This document shows positions 42,146 to 52,800 of a stretch of 64,000 bases of DNA, one piece after another; within the stretch, counting starts at the first letter, position 1; each line of letters starts with the position of its first letter. The position numbers were made by a program, and so were the translations under genes. The notes beneath the pieces were generated by a model. The model was not told the DNA's origin. It did no database searches and saw nothing but the letters and a program-made list of their open reading frames with translations. Origin of the DNA: Nitrospira defluvii (lineage in GTDB: Bacteria > Nitrospirota > Nitrospiria > Nitrospirales > Nitrospiraceae); NCBI RefSeq assembly GCF_905220995.1, contig NZ_CAJNBJ010000017.1:124001-188000 (forward strand), given 5' to 3'.

Positions 42146-42592
42146 ATGACGGAGAGGAGACTGTGGGGTGCAATCCTTGCGGCAGTGATGGTGTTGCTCT
42201 GTGGTTGGATGCCGTTCGCCTTGACCGATCCCGCCTCCGATAATCAGCTCCAGACCCTCGCCGGCCAGGGAGACGCGAACGCGCAGTGGATGTTGGGGCA
42301 GGCCTTGCTCACCGGCAGCCTGGGTACGACCGACGAGAATGAAGCCGTCCGCTGGTTCCAACTCGCGGCGGATCAGGGGCATGCGTTGGCCCAGCGTGAT
42401 TTGGGTATGCTGTACGAGCAGGGGCAGGGTGTCACACAGGATAGGCTGGAAGCCTTTTTCTGGTATTCGCTGGCCAGTCGTCAGGACAGCGGGCGGGCCA
42501 GACTCCGCCGCGATGCCTTGGCTGGAATGCTCACGCCGGACCAGCGCGAGGCCATCGCTACGCGTATGAAAGCTTGGCGACCCAGGAAATAG
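42146..42592 (+). CDS. Exported Sel1-repeat (TPR-like) protein
   Basis: A 148-residue protein with a signal peptide (LWGAILAAVMVLLCGWMPFA) and Sel1-like repeats: GDANAQWMLGQALLTG, NEAVRWFQLAADQGHALAQRD then LGMLYEQGQGVTQDRLEAFF. Such proteins bind partners in the periplasm. AGGGGGAG precedes the start. Confidence 0.78.
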   Translation: MTERRLWGAILAAVMVLLCGWMPFALTDPASDNQLQTLAGQGDANAQWMLGQALLTGSLGTTDENEAVRWFQLAADQGHALAQRDLGMLYEQGQGVTQDRLEAFFWYSLASRQDSGRARLRRDALAGMLTPDQREAIATRMKAWRPRK

Positions 42593-42612
42593 GCCGGCGA
42601 CGCAGGACGTGA

Positions 42613-43110
42613 TCAGCCAGAGGTCTTCCGCCTGAAGAGGTCCGTGCTGAGTGACTGAATACGGTCGAGAAACAGCAGGCCGTTCAGATGGTCCACCTCG
42701 TGCTGAAACGCCAGCGCTTCGAATCCCGAGGTGGTGAGCGTCACGACCCGGCCATCGAGCGCGAGGCCTTCCACCACCGCCTGTTCATGCCGCAGGACAT
42801 TGCCGGTATAGTCCGGCACGCTCAAGCAGCCTTCCCGCAGAATCTTCCGCCCTTCCAACGAAAGTATGACGGGGTTGACCATCACAATCAGCCCATGCCC
42901 CTTCTCGCCTTTTTTGCGCGACACATCCACGACGATCACGCGCACGGCATAGCCGATCTGCGGCGCGGCCAGCGCGACGCCAGGCGAAGCGGCGAGGGTA
43001 TCGAGTAGGTCTTTCGCCACGGCCTGCGTCGCCGGATCGGAGGGCATAACGGCGGTGCTTGCTGTTTTTAATGTCGGATGGGGGTAGTGCAGGATGGAAC
43101 GGATCGCCAC
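42613..43110 (-). CDS. def: Peptide deformylase
   Basis: A 165-residue enzyme with the three metal-site motifs: GVALAAPQIG (the GxGxAAxQ motif with Val for the second Gly), EGCLS (Cys ligand) and QHEVDHLNG (two His ligands and catalytic Glu). It removes the formyl group from new proteins. It lies two bases after the ACT-domain gene in the same operon. The replaced Gly in motif I occurs in some type III-like members, so activity may be reduced or altered. Confidence 0.9.
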   Translation of the reverse strand: MAIRSILHYPHPTLKTASTAVMPSDPATQAVAKDLLDTLAASPGVALAAPQIGYAVRVIVVDVSRKKGEKGHGLIVMVNPVILSLEGRKILREGCLSVPDYTGNVLRHEQAVVEGLALDGRVVTLTTSGFEALAFQHEVDHLNGLLFLDRIQSLSTDLFRRKTSG

Positions 43111-43112
43111 GA

Positions 43113-43661
43113 TCAGAACGTCACACTGTCGAGCGGGCGGAACGTGAGGTCCACACCCAACAGCGGCTTGAGTGCCTCCAGCGCCTGCTTGAGTTGATCC
43201 GCTTGTCGGTCCTGCGGGAGCTGAATCTCCAGCACCATGACGTAGACGGGCACCTCACCCGAGCCGATCACGCGGGTATTCATATCGGTGATGTTGCCGC
43301 CTTGCTCCGCCACGGTACGCGCGACTTGCGCCACAATGCCGGGGTGGTCGGCGCCGTAGACCGATAACATGAAGGTCGGCAACTCCGGCATGTGGAGACG
43401 GAGTGCAGCCTGATCGGGAAGCGCTCTACAGAGCACGGCAAGGTCCAGCGAGCGTGTCGAAGCCGTGAGTCGATGGCCCAGCGCTTCGGCGTCGAGTCCC
43501 TGCGGCAGGCGGACCATGAGCATCATGGTGAACTCGCCCCGGAGTCTGGTCATGCAGCTGTCTTCGATATTGCATCCAAGTTGATAGAGGCTGTCGGCCA
43601 TAAGGGCGACGATGCCGGGTCGGTCTTGACCGAAGGCGGTGACGATGGCGAACTGGTCCAT
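43113..43661 (-). CDS. Tandem ACT-domain protein, GcvR-like
   Basis: A 182-residue protein with two ACT domains: FAIVTAFGQDRPGIVALMADSLYQLGCNIEDSC and FMLSVYGADHPGIVAQVARTVAEQGGNITDM. This is the layout of the glycine-cleavage regulator GcvR. It has no DNA-binding domain and would act by binding a partner or an amino acid. It is placed between hrpB and def on the same strand. Confidence 0.82.
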   Translation of the reverse strand: MDQFAIVTAFGQDRPGIVALMADSLYQLGCNIEDSCMTRLRGEFTMMLMVRLPQGLDAEALGHRLTASTRSLDLAVLCRALPDQAALRLHMPELPTFMLSVYGADHPGIVAQVARTVAEQGGNITDMNTRVIGSGEVPVYVMVLEIQLPQDRQADQLKQALEALKPLLGVDLTFRPLDSVTF

Positions 43662-43769
43662 GTGAGGCTCGTAGTCTGACGGATGGGATGCGTGTGGCGT
43701 AGCATGCGGGAATCGGTAAGGAATCGCAAGTGGGGAGGCCGCGCGTGAGAAACACGTCTTGCTGTATGC

Positions 43770-46268
43770 CTACGTGCGTCGCTTGGTCCGGTTGGTCGGT
43801 TGCGCGCTGAGCGGATCGTCCGGCCAATGGTGGCGTGGATAACGACCGCGTAATTCCTTCTTTACATCCTGATAGACCGAGCGCCAAAAACTCGCGAGGT
43901 CTTTGGTCACTTGCACAGGTCTGCCGGCCGGTGACAGGAGATGCGCCATCACCGGCACCCTGCCTCCCGCGATCCTCGGCGTCTCCTGACAGCCGAACAT
44001 TTCCTGCAGTCGTACAGCCAGCACGGGCGATTCACCCTGTTCGTAATCCAGCCGGACATGCGACCCGCTCGGCACGGTGATGTGCGTCGGCGCGAGTCGG
44101 GGTAGCTCCTGGCGTTGTTGCCAGGTCAACAGACTGTCGAGCGGGGCCTGCAGGTCCAGGCGACGTAGTTGCGCCAGGCTGGTGACTCCGGTCAGGAACG
44201 GCCCCAGCCACTGTTCCAGGTTTTTCGTGAGCGCCTCGTCGGAGAGATCGGGCCAGGTCGGATCGATGCGGTGGAGCAGGGCAATGCGTGCCCGCCATTG
44301 TTGCTGCTCCTTGGTCCAGGACAGCGCGGCGAGCCCGGCGCGACGAAGGCCGAGGAGCAGGGCGGCAGTGACGTGGGTTGGATCCGGCTCGTGGGCGGCG
44401 CGATCCTCAAGGATCAATTGGCCCCAGCGCCGCTGGCGTCGGGCACGGACTGATTCGGAGCGGTCATCCCATTCCAACAGGTCCACAGAGCAGATTTGCT
44501 CCGCGCAGTAACGCTCGAGATCTTGGAGGCGGACCGGCGCGGCAGCGAGAATGCGTGCCCAATCGCCCGTGCCGTCAAGCTGCGCCACGACGAGGTAGTC
44601 TTCCTGCGACAGCCCCTGCTGTCCTTGGAGCGCCGCGCCGCGCCCGTTGGCCAAGCGGTATCGTCCGTCGCTGCCGGCGAGTCGTTGTGCCACGCGATCC
44701 GGGTAGGCGAAGGACAGCAGGATGCCGAGGTGCTCGATGCCGTCACCGGATGGTGCGCCCAGCTGGAGTTGTCGTCGCCATTGCTCCGACGCGCGTCGAA
44801 CCCGTTCACGGCCTGTCCGGTTGATGGTGGCGCCGGCGAGGTGTTCCTTGTTGCCGTGCAGCGTTTCCATGCGCAGCCGAAGGTCGACATTGCGCCAACC
44901 AGGACCGCCTTGCAGGATGTCGCGTTCGCTGAGGAGCGCGGCGAGGTCGCAGGCCCAGGAGCCGAATCCCAACGGTACGGCGGCGACCATCATGTGAGCC
45001 AGCCGCGGGTGTACCGTGACGTGGGCCAACCGGCGGCCATGTGCCGTCAGCGTGCCCTGCGCATCGAGTGCGCCCAATTGCCGGAGGAGATCACGCGCCT
45101 GCGCCAATGCCCCGGCCGGTGGAGGATTGAGCCAGGAGAGTTCGTTCGCATCGAGCACGCCCCATTCCGCCAGATCCAGCGCGAGCGGTGCGAGGTCCGC
45201 CTCAAGTATCTCCGGCGGCCGACGCGGGAGCAGGGCCTGATGCTCGGCGTTGCTCCAGAGGCGGTAGCAGGTGCCAGGCTCCAAGCGTCCGGCACGTCCG
45301 CGACGTTGGTCGGCAGCGTCTTGCGTCACGCGAATGGTGTCGAGCCTGGTGAGTCCGGTGCGCGGATCGAAACGTGGAACACGCATCAAGCCCGCATCGA
45401 TGACGACGCGTACGCCTTCGATGGTCAAACTGGTTTCGGCGATCGAGGTCGCCAACACGATTTTGCGATGCCCGGCCGGCGCAGGACGAATGGCCTGATC
45501 TTGCTCGGCTTGCGGAAGTTCTCCGTGCAGGGGCGCAATGATGACGTCCGGTCCCAGCTGACTCTCGCGCAGCTGCCGCTCGACGCGACGGATTTCCGCC
45601 ATGCCGGGCAGGAAGATCAGCAGGCTGCCTGGTTCTTTGGCGAGTGCCAGCCTGATGCTCCGCACCACCGCCGGTTCCAGATGGCCTTCGATCGGCCGGT
45701 CGAGGTACTGCGTGGTGACGGGAAACAGCCGACCTTCGCAGGAGATGGTCGTGGCGTCGGACAAGAGAGCTGTCACGGCGGCACAGTCGAGAGTCGCCGA
45801 CATGACGAGCAGGCGCAGGTCTTCGCGGAACAACCGCTGCGATTCCCTGGCGAAGGCCAGCCCAAGGTCGGCCTGCAGGCTGCGTTCATGGAACTCATCG
45901 AAGATCACCAGTCCGTACCCGGCCAGCGACGGGTCCTGTTGCAGGAGACGCGTGAGGATGCCTTCCGTGACGACCTCGATGCGGGTGGCCGGGCTCACCT
46001 TGGATTCGTGCCGGATGCGATAGCCGACGGTTCGTCCGACCGGCTCGCCGAGGTGTGCAGCCATATAGGTGGCGGCGGCGCGGGCGGCCAGGCGGCGTGG
46101 TTCCAGCATGATCACCTTCTGTCCAGCCAGCCAGGGCTCGTCGAGCAGGGCCAGCGGAACGCGGGTGGTCTTGCCCGCGCCCGGTTGTGCGGTCAGGAGG
46201 GCCGAACGTCCGGTGGCGAGCCGCTCGCGCAGAGTGGGAATCGCCTCTTCTATTGGTAATCGGTCCAT
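43770..46268 (-). CDS. hrpB: ATP-dependent RNA helicase HrpB
   Basis: An 832-residue DExH helicase of the usual HrpB length. Motifs: Walker A QPGAGKTTRVPLALL, DEFHERS (motif II), SATLD (motif III), the motif V/VI region TSIAETSLTIEGVRVVIDAG and QRRGRAGRLEPG, and the HrpB C-terminal domain ending in FWRSVYQDVKKELRGRYPRHHWPDDPL. The start at 46268 gives the family N-terminus MDRLPIEEAIPTLRERL; longer in-frame starts add unrelated sequence. It probably heads an operon with the ACT protein and def. Biological role in bacteria is poorly defined. Confidence 0.92.
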   Translation of the reverse strand: MDRLPIEEAIPTLRERLATGRSALLTAQPGAGKTTRVPLALLDEPWLAGQKVIMLEPRRLAARAAATYMAAHLGEPVGRTVGYRIRHESKVSPATRIEVVTEGILTRLLQQDPSLAGYGLVIFDEFHERSLQADLGLAFARESQRLFREDLRLLVMSATLDCAAVTALLSDATTISCEGRLFPVTTQYLDRPIEGHLEPAVVRSIRLALAKEPGSLLIFLPGMAEIRRVERQLRESQLGPDVIIAPLHGELPQAEQDQAIRPAPAGHRKIVLATSIAETSLTIEGVRVVIDAGLMRVPRFDPRTGLTRLDTIRVTQDAADQRRGRAGRLEPGTCYRLWSNAEHQALLPRRPPEILEADLAPLALDLAEWGVLDANELSWLNPPPAGALAQARDLLRQLGALDAQGTLTAHGRRLAHVTVHPRLAHMMVAAVPLGFGSWACDLAALLSERDILQGGPGWRNVDLRLRMETLHGNKEHLAGATINRTGRERVRRASEQWRRQLQLGAPSGDGIEHLGILLSFAYPDRVAQRLAGSDGRYRLANGRGAALQGQQGLSQEDYLVVAQLDGTGDWARILAAAPVRLQDLERYCAEQICSVDLLEWDDRSESVRARRQRRWGQLILEDRAAHEPDPTHVTAALLLGLRRAGLAALSWTKEQQQWRARIALLHRIDPTWPDLSDEALTKNLEQWLGPFLTGVTSLAQLRRLDLQAPLDSLLTWQQRQELPRLAPTHITVPSGSHVRLDYEQGESPVLAVRLQEMFGCQETPRIAGGRVPVMAHLLSPAGRPVQVTKDLASFWRSVYQDVKKELRGRYPRHHWPDDPLSAQPTNRTKRRT

Positions 46269-46375
46269 GATAGGGTGCCCGCTGCGAGTCAGCTGGAGGA
46301 CGACTGTACCAGAAACGGGACCGGCCCGCCGAGGGCGAATCGATGGTCCGGCAGCAGCGAGGAGCGCAAGACACG

Positions 46376-46576
46376 ATGCAACGATTGATCTGGACGAGCG
46401 ACAAGCCGACACAGGCGGGCTGGTATTGGTGGCGGGCCACCGGGGAGGAGATGGATCCGCTCATTCTGTTCGTCGATGAGGTGGGATATTTTCAATGGCC
46501 TGATGGCGCATCCCAGGAAGTCGGCCTGACCAAGGGCGAATGGGCCGGTCCGCTCACGCCGCCGAGTGAGAGCTGA
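46376..46576 (+). CDS. Small acidic protein of unknown function (66 residues)
   Basis: Starts MQRLIWTSDKPTQAGWYWWR and ends GPLTPPSES. The Trp-rich pattern KPTQAGWYWWRA, FQWPDG and EWAGPL resembles short conserved phage or lineage proteins, but no family name can be given. It lies eight bases before the ferritin-like gene and on the same strand. Confidence 0.55.
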   Translation: MQRLIWTSDKPTQAGWYWWRATGEEMDPLILFVDEVGYFQWPDGASQEVGLTKGEWAGPLTPPSES

Positions 46577-46584
46577 CCAGGGCC

Positions 46585-47175
46585 ATGATGACCATTCCTC
46601 AGACCTGTGAGCAGGCGCTGCTTGAGCGGTTTCTTCGGGCCGAGGCCATGGCCTTGTGGGCGGTCCGGTCGGCCCAGACCCAACAGCTTCCTCGCCATGT
46701 GCAGACATTTCTCGCCCGTCATGAGACGGATGAGCAGGACCACCTTCGGCAGTTCGAAAGCATGCTCGGGACCCTGTCGCAACGGCCGGCGACGTTGCCG
46801 ACGGTGCCCTCACAGTGGGAAATGCTGGCGGTCTTGTTGTTCGGGTATGAGGCGCTGGGGCTGGAATTCGCCGCGCTGCTGGCCGGCATCAGGCCGGATC
46901 TGTCGGACATTTTGGACGATGAGCTGGTGCATGTCGGATTCTTCGAAAAAGAACTGGCGACGATTCTGGCTGGCGGCGGGATTGGTGCGCAGCAGGCGCG
47001 AGAAGCCGCACGCAGCTGGTGGAAGAAGTTGCCGCGCACGGTGGATCGATACCTGCGTGACCCAGCCCTGACTCCTTACCGATCTGAGCTTCGCGACCAC
47101 ATCCTATCCGCAATCGGGCAGCGCTTCGTCGCGCTCGGATTGCTCACCGAGGCCACAGTCCCGACGGCACAGTGA
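46585..47175 (+). CDS. Ferritin-like di-iron protein
   Basis: A 196-residue helical protein with the spacing of ferritin-like di-iron ligands: Glu in RAEAMALWA, ETDEQDH (ExxH), Glu in GYEALGLEFA and DDELVHVGFFEKEL (ExxH). It belongs with small di-iron or rubrerythrin-like proteins; the exact function is unknown. ATG at 46585 is followed by a second at 46588. Confidence 0.65.
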   Translation: MMTIPQTCEQALLERFLRAEAMALWAVRSAQTQQLPRHVQTFLARHETDEQDHLRQFESMLGTLSQRPATLPTVPSQWEMLAVLLFGYEALGLEFAALLAGIRPDLSDILDDELVHVGFFEKELATILAGGGIGAQQAREAARSWWKKLPRTVDRYLRDPALTPYRSELRDHILSAIGQRFVALGLLTEATVPTAQ

Positions 47176-47195
47176 CGTCTGATCCGGTCCGGGGA

Positions 47196-47229
47196 CCGTG
47201 TCGGGTGATCCAGAGACCACCCGACACGG
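47196..47229. terminator. Convergent hairpin terminator
   Basis: Perfect 12-base stem CCGTGTCGGGTG (47196-47207) / CACCCGACACGG (47218-47229) with a 10-base loop, between convergent genes. There is no long U-tract on either side. Confidence 0.65.
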
Positions 47230-47248
47230 CCGTCGTTCTCGCCTTCCG

Positions 47249-48565
47249 CTAGAACTGCAAATTGCCGTTGATCGCCGCCAACACCTGATTCTTGTTCAGG
47301 CCGTCGTTGAAGGGCTGTCGTTGCCCGTCAAACCAATCGGCGCGCACTTCCGGACGAATCAGCACGTTGGGGTGCGGTCGGTAATTGAGGCCGACGCTGA
47401 CGGAATAGAAGGACCCGGCAAAGGGCCCGAGATTCGGGTTGTCGCGCACCGGGTTGCCGCCTACACGGGTGCCGGCCTCGTCGCGCATCCACTCGAAGCG
47501 AAGTCCTGCCCGCCACTGATCGGTGAGGGCATAGTAGAGGTAGTTGTCGATCCCGTACCAGCGTGCGGTCCCGCCATCGAGCTTGCCCTGATTTTGATAC
47601 GCGTAGTGGTGGTGGAAGACATATTCCCACCGCTCCGCCGGATGCAGCGTGAAGATGGCGCTGTAGCGGGTACGGGTTTCGAATCGTGTCGCTACGGCGC
47701 TCGGTTCGTTGCCTGTCACCATCGCGAGCGACAGGGACCAGAAATCGTTGGGTGCGCTGTACTTGATGCTCGCGAGACCTGTCGTACTATCCTTGTCCCG
47801 ATCCAGCGAATCCCACCCGTTGACCACTCCGCCCTGCAGCGTGACCCGGTCGTTCACATGCCATGTCGCCAGTCCACCCCAATGGGTGAACGGTCCGGCG
47901 AATTGATAGGCGTAAGACTTGGAATAGAAGAAGTTGTTGATGGATGGTACGCCTTCATACCCGATAATTGTGTAGAAGTGTCCCACCTTGACGGAGAAGG
48001 TTTGGTTGCCGATTTCTGCATAGGCTTGGGGCATTGCCAGTCCGTAATGTTGCCCTTGCGCGTTCCAGCGTTGTCCGCCGTTCTCCCGCCGCTCGACTCC
48101 GTTACTCTGCGTGAGGAAGTAATCATAGCCGTACATAAAGTCGAGACGTCCGCCGATGCCCCAGTTGCTGCCCGTAGCCGTCAACGGCTTCTCGACGATC
48201 ATATACAACTGGTTAAGGACCGGAATATCACGGTCGATCGCGTTGTATGGCCCGTTGAAATTGCTGCTCGGGCTGCTGGCGTTGTAGGTGTAGCCGCCGT
48301 CGACCCAACCCCGGATGCGCAGGAAGCCATCCTGTGGCAGAAAGCGGCGGATGCCTTTCTCGTCCACGTGCCAGAGGGCGTCGGTCCACAGCGGCTCGGT
48401 GGCAGGACTTACTCCCGGGCCAGACGTTTGCGCAGAGATGACGGGCGCGGACAGGTCGCCCAACGGCAATCCGGTGGGCAACGACTGTGCGTGTGCGGAA
48501 CCGGTGCCGCCGCCGACCGCGAGGATCACTGCCATCATGAACCTATTCACGTGCTTCTTCGACAT
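47249..48565 (-). CDS. Outer-membrane beta-barrel porin (BBP2-like)
   Basis: A 438-residue protein with a signal peptide (MSKKHVNRFMMAVILAVGGG, cleavage near AHA-QS). Alternating amphipathic strands ending in aromatic residues run through the mature part, for example IRGWVDGGYTYN, WGIGGRLDFMYGYDYF, FSVKVGHFYTIIGYEG and VSVGLNYRPHPNVLIRPEVRADWF. It ends in Phe, as outer-membrane barrels do. The pattern is that of the BBP2 porin family. Substrate unknown. Confidence 0.83.
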   Translation of the reverse strand: MSKKHVNRFMMAVILAVGGGTGSAHAQSLPTGLPLGDLSAPVISAQTSGPGVSPATEPLWTDALWHVDEKGIRRFLPQDGFLRIRGWVDGGYTYNASSPSSNFNGPYNAIDRDIPVLNQLYMIVEKPLTATGSNWGIGGRLDFMYGYDYFLTQSNGVERRENGGQRWNAQGQHYGLAMPQAYAEIGNQTFSVKVGHFYTIIGYEGVPSINNFFYSKSYAYQFAGPFTHWGGLATWHVNDRVTLQGGVVNGWDSLDRDKDSTTGLASIKYSAPNDFWSLSLAMVTGNEPSAVATRFETRTRYSAIFTLHPAERWEYVFHHHYAYQNQGKLDGGTARWYGIDNYLYYALTDQWRAGLRFEWMRDEAGTRVGGNPVRDNPNLGPFAGSFYSVSVGLNYRPHPNVLIRPEVRADWFDGQRQPFNDGLNKNQVLAAINGNLQF

Positions 48566-48835
48566 ACCGCTACAGACCTCCTGTGAAAAACTGCAGTGCC
48601 TAATGCGTGAGAGAGCCGGGTGTGGTGCGGGTGTCCCCGGCGATGGTCGATTCATGCTGATCGATGAGGGGGCACATGCCGCACGTCAGCGGGCGGGAGT
48701 CTAGCAAGTCGCGGGACGTCAGAAAATCGGGGAAACCTTGTAGGCTGTCGATGTGTTGGGAAGGATGCGGATGCGAAGAATAAACCCCGGCTGCAGTTCA
48801 GCGAGGAGGAAGCGTGAGATGAACAGGACTGAGGG

Positions 48836-49804
48836 TTAGGTGGCAACCGGCACGAGTCCGCCGACGACGCCGATCTTGCGGAACTTCTGATCGCGTTGCT
48901 CAATGAGTTGATCCGTCGGCAGCTCCGCCAGGGCATAAAGCTGATTGGCGAGGGCCTTGGCGACCCGGTCGCACATGGCCCGTGGCTCGCGGTGTGCGCC
49001 GCCGAGTGGTTCGGGAATGACTTCATCTACAATGCCGAGCCCGACGAGGTCTTGCGCGGTCATGCGCAGCGAGGCCGCTGCATCCGGCACCTTTGCCGGA
49101 TCGTCGTAGAGAATCGCGGCGCAGCCTTCGGGAGAAATGACGGAGTACACGGAATGTTCCAGCATGAGAATCCGGTCGCTCACGCCCAGGGCCAGGGCGC
49201 CGCCGCTGCCGCCTTCTCCGATCACGACGGAAATGATGGGGACGCTCAGGCGCGACATGACGAACAGGTTACGGGCGATCGCTTCAGCCTGACCCCGTTC
49301 TTCCGCGCCGATGCCGGGATAGGCGCCGGGGGTGTCGATTAACGTGATGATGGGGCGGCCGAACTTTTCCGCCAGGCGCATGAGCCGCAAGGCTTTGCGA
49401 TATCCCTCGGGATTGGGCATGCCGAAATTCCGCTGCATGCGTTCCTTGAGGGTTTTTCCCTTCTGATGGCCGATGATCATGACCGAGCGATCGTTAAAAC
49501 GGGCGAACCCGCCGATAATGGCGCGATCGTCGCCAAAGTTGCGATCACCATGGAGTTCCAGAAATTCGCGGGAGAGTTCGTTGATATAGTCGAGCGTAGT
49601 GGGCCGTTGGGGATGACGGGCCAACTGGGTCCGTTGCCAGGGTGTCAGGTTGGTGTAGAGCTGATGCTCGACCTGGGCGAGTTTGGTCCGCAGCTTGCGG
49701 ATTTCGTCCTGGGTTCCGGATTTTGGTGACTCAGCGGAAGCCAGCTTCTCGATTTTTTCTTCGAGTTCGCGGATCGGTTTTTCAAAGTCGAGGTAGTCTC
49801 TCAT
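48836..49804 (-). CDS. accA: Acetyl-CoA carboxylase carboxyltransferase subunit alpha
   Basis: A 322-residue protein of normal length. It has the N-terminal helical segment (LDFEKPIRELEEKIEKLA) and the carboxyltransferase core: PEGYRKALRLMRLAEKFGRP, TLIDTPGAYPGIGAEERGQAE and VVIGEGGSGGALALGVSD. It makes malonyl-CoA with AccD, BCCP and biotin carboxylase for fatty-acid synthesis. It lies 37 bases downstream of dnaE, the common dnaE-accA order. Confidence 0.95.
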   Translation of the reverse strand: MRDYLDFEKPIRELEEKIEKLASAESPKSGTQDEIRKLRTKLAQVEHQLYTNLTPWQRTQLARHPQRPTTLDYINELSREFLELHGDRNFGDDRAIIGGFARFNDRSVMIIGHQKGKTLKERMQRNFGMPNPEGYRKALRLMRLAEKFGRPIITLIDTPGAYPGIGAEERGQAEAIARNLFVMSRLSVPIISVVIGEGGSGGALALGVSDRILMLEHSVYSVISPEGCAAILYDDPAKVPDAAASLRMTAQDLVGLGIVDEVIPEPLGGAHREPRAMCDRVAKALANQLYALAELPTDQLIEQRDQKFRKIGVVGGLVPVAT

Positions 49805-49841
49805 ACTCCTGAACTCCCTTACGGGTGTTGCCTAGGTTCGC

Positions 49842-52800
49842 CTAGGTTACCAAAGTGATGGCGCCTTTGCCCAGCACTTCCTCGATATCGGCGACGAAGT
49901 GTTCGCTGGGACTGATTTTGACGTTGGGCAGGGGAGAGGTGCGGGCTTCGATGGTGCCGCCAAGCGCCATGATCAGCGACACGGTCGAAGAACCGGGGTA
50001 TTTCTGGAATACCTGCCGAAGCATTGGCAGCCTGGTTGACGCCGAGGGACTGTCGTGCAGGCGAATCATCACCCGCGAGATCCCTTTGTTCTGCAGTTCG
50101 GCCAACGGTTCTATCTTCGTCCCACGTAACTTGGTGCCCTTGTCTCCGCGATCGACGGTACCCGTCAATCGCACGACCTGTTCCGGCACGATCATGTCGG
50201 CATGGTCTCGGTAGAGATCAGGGAACGCTATCACTTCTATCACGCCGTGTAAATCCTCAAGTGTGATGTAGGCCATGCGATCGCCCTTTTTGGTCAGCAT
50301 GGATTTCACCGCGGTGATGATGCCGCACAGTTTGACTTCGCGGCCGTCCGGCACATCGGCGACCTGCGTGCTCGTCGTGTTCGCGAAGAGCTGGATGGCG
50401 GCCTCGTAGCGAGCGAGCGGATGGGCGCTGATATAAAAGCCGGTCAGCTCGCGCTCATACTTCAACAGTTCGCCTTGGCTCCACTCAGGAACATCTGGGA
50501 GGGCCGGATCGGCAAGCGGTTGCGGCAGGCCGGCCGTGTCGTCGCCGAAGATGCTGGTTTGGCCGACCGCCCGTTCCTTTTGAATGCTCACGCCTTCGTC
50601 CATCGCCTGATCGAGCACCGCCAGATATTGTGAGCGGCGTCCACCCATGGAGTCGAACGCCCCTGTCTTGATCAGGCCTTCCATCATGCGCTTGTTCAGC
50701 TTGCGGAGATCGACGCGGCGGAACAGATCGAAGAAGGAACGGAACGGGCCCCCTTCCTTGCGCGCCTCGATGACCGCCTCCACGGCGCCTTCGCCGACGT
50801 TCTTGATGGCGGCCAGACCGAACCGGATGCTCTTGTCGACGACGGCAAAGTCCTTCTGGCTTTGATTCACGTCCGGGGGCAGTACGGGAATACCGAGCCC
50901 GCGGCACTCCGTGAAGTAGCCGACGATCTTGTCGGCGTTGCCCATGTCGGTCGTCATCAGGGCCGCCATGAACTCGGTCGGGTAGTGCGCCTTGAGATAG
51001 GCCGTGTGGTAGCAGACCACTGCATAGGCGGCGGCGTGCGACTTGTTGAATCCATAGCCGGCAAATTTCTGAATCAATTCGTAGAGCTTGTCGGCCTTCT
51101 TCTCCGGAATTTTTTTCTGCTTCGCGCCTTCCAAGAATTGGACGCGGAGCTTTTCCATTTCCTCCGGTTTTTTCTTTCCCATGGCGCGACGGAGAATGTC
51201 GGCTTGTCCGAGGGAGAACCCGGCCACCTTGTTGGCGATGGCCATGACCTGCTCCTGGTAGACGATGACGCCGTACGTGTCCTTCAGGATCGGCTCGAGT
51301 TCGGGCATCTCGTAAGCGATCGGAATCTTGCCCTGTTTGCGCTTGATAAAATCCGGGATGAGGTCCATGGGGCCCGGACGATAGAGCGCGATGATGGCGA
51401 TGATGTCCTCGAACCGGTCGGGTTTGAGCCCCATCAGCAGGTCGCGCATGCCGGAGCTTTCCAACTGGAACACGCCGGTGGTTTTGCCGGAGGAGAGGAG
51501 CGCAAAGGTCTCCGGATCGTCGAAGGGTAATTGTTCGACCCGCAGCGGCGGCTGGTCCGGACGACCCTGGTTCACGAGGGACTCGGCCCGCTGAATCATG
51601 GTCAGCGTCTTCAGCCCGAGAAAGTCGAATTTCACCAGACCGATTTTTTCGACGTCGCCCATGGAATATTGGGTGACGATTTCGTCCTTGGGACCTTTGT
51701 AGAGCGGGACATGCTCCGTGAGCGGCTGATCGGAGATCACAATGCCGGCTGCGTGCGTGGAGGCGTGGCGTGCCAGACCTTCGAGCGACTGGGCCACCGA
51801 CATGAGTTCCTTCACCTTCACATCTTTGTCCACGAGTTCTTTGAGCCGCGGTTCCTGTTCGAGCGCCTTGTCGAGCGTCATCTTCAAATCGTCGGGGACG
51901 AGTTTGGCGATCCGGTCGACTTCGGCATAGGGCATTTCGAGCACCCGGCCCACATCGCGAATGGCGGCTTTGGCCTTCATGGTTCCGAACGTGATGATTT
52001 GCGCGACGTGGTCTTCGCCGTATTTGTGAATGACGTAGTTGATGACCTCATCCCGGCGGTCCATGCAGAAGTCCATGTCGATGTCGGGGAGAGACACGCG
52101 CTCGGGGTTCAAGAACCGCTCGAACAGCAGTGAGTAGACCAGCGGATCGAGGTCGGTGATGCGCAGGGCATAGGCGACGAGGCTGCCGGCGGCGGAGCCG
52201 CGTCCCGGTCCCACGGGGATGCCGCGTGAGCGAGCGAACTTGATGATGTCCCACACGATGAGAAAATAGCCGGCGAATCCCATCGAGCAGATCACCGCGA
52301 TTTCTTCTTTCAGGCGGACCTGATAGGCGAGCTCGGGTATGGAGCTCGGGCGTTCCTTGAGGCGCGCCGCCAGGCCTTCCATCGCGAGTTGTTCGACGTA
52401 GGTTTCTCGGGTGTATCCTTCCGGTACTTTGAACTGGGGCAGATAAGTCTTGTTGAGCGCCAGTTCGAGGGTGCAGGCTTCGGCGATCTTGACGGTGTTG
52501 GACACGGCCGTCGGCATTTCTTTGAACTCGACTAGCGCCTGCTCGGTGGATTTCACGTAGAGCTGGTCCGTATCGAACTTCATGCGGTTGGGATCGTTGA
52601 TCGTTTTTCCGGTTTGCAAGCACAACATGAGGTCGTGCGGACGCGAGTCTTCTTTTTTGAGGTAGTGACAGTCGTTGGTGCCGGCGAGGGGAATGCCGAG
52701 TTTCTTATGGATGTCGAGCAGGCCGTCGTTGGCAATGCGCTGGTGTTCCAGCCCGTTGGCCTGCAGTTCGAGATAATAGTTGTCCTTGCCGAAAATCTCG

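Noticed and set aside
44496-46259. A 587-codon open frame on the plus strand opposite hrpB
   Set aside because: The minus strand encodes all HrpB helicase motifs. Long antisense frames are expected in G/C-rich genes.
47198-48586. A 462-codon plus-strand frame opposite the porin gene
   Set aside because: The minus strand has a signal peptide and barrel strands ending in Phe; the plus frame has none of these.
50862-52133. Two 200-residue plus-strand frames opposite dnaE
   Set aside because: Shadows of the intact dnaE gene.
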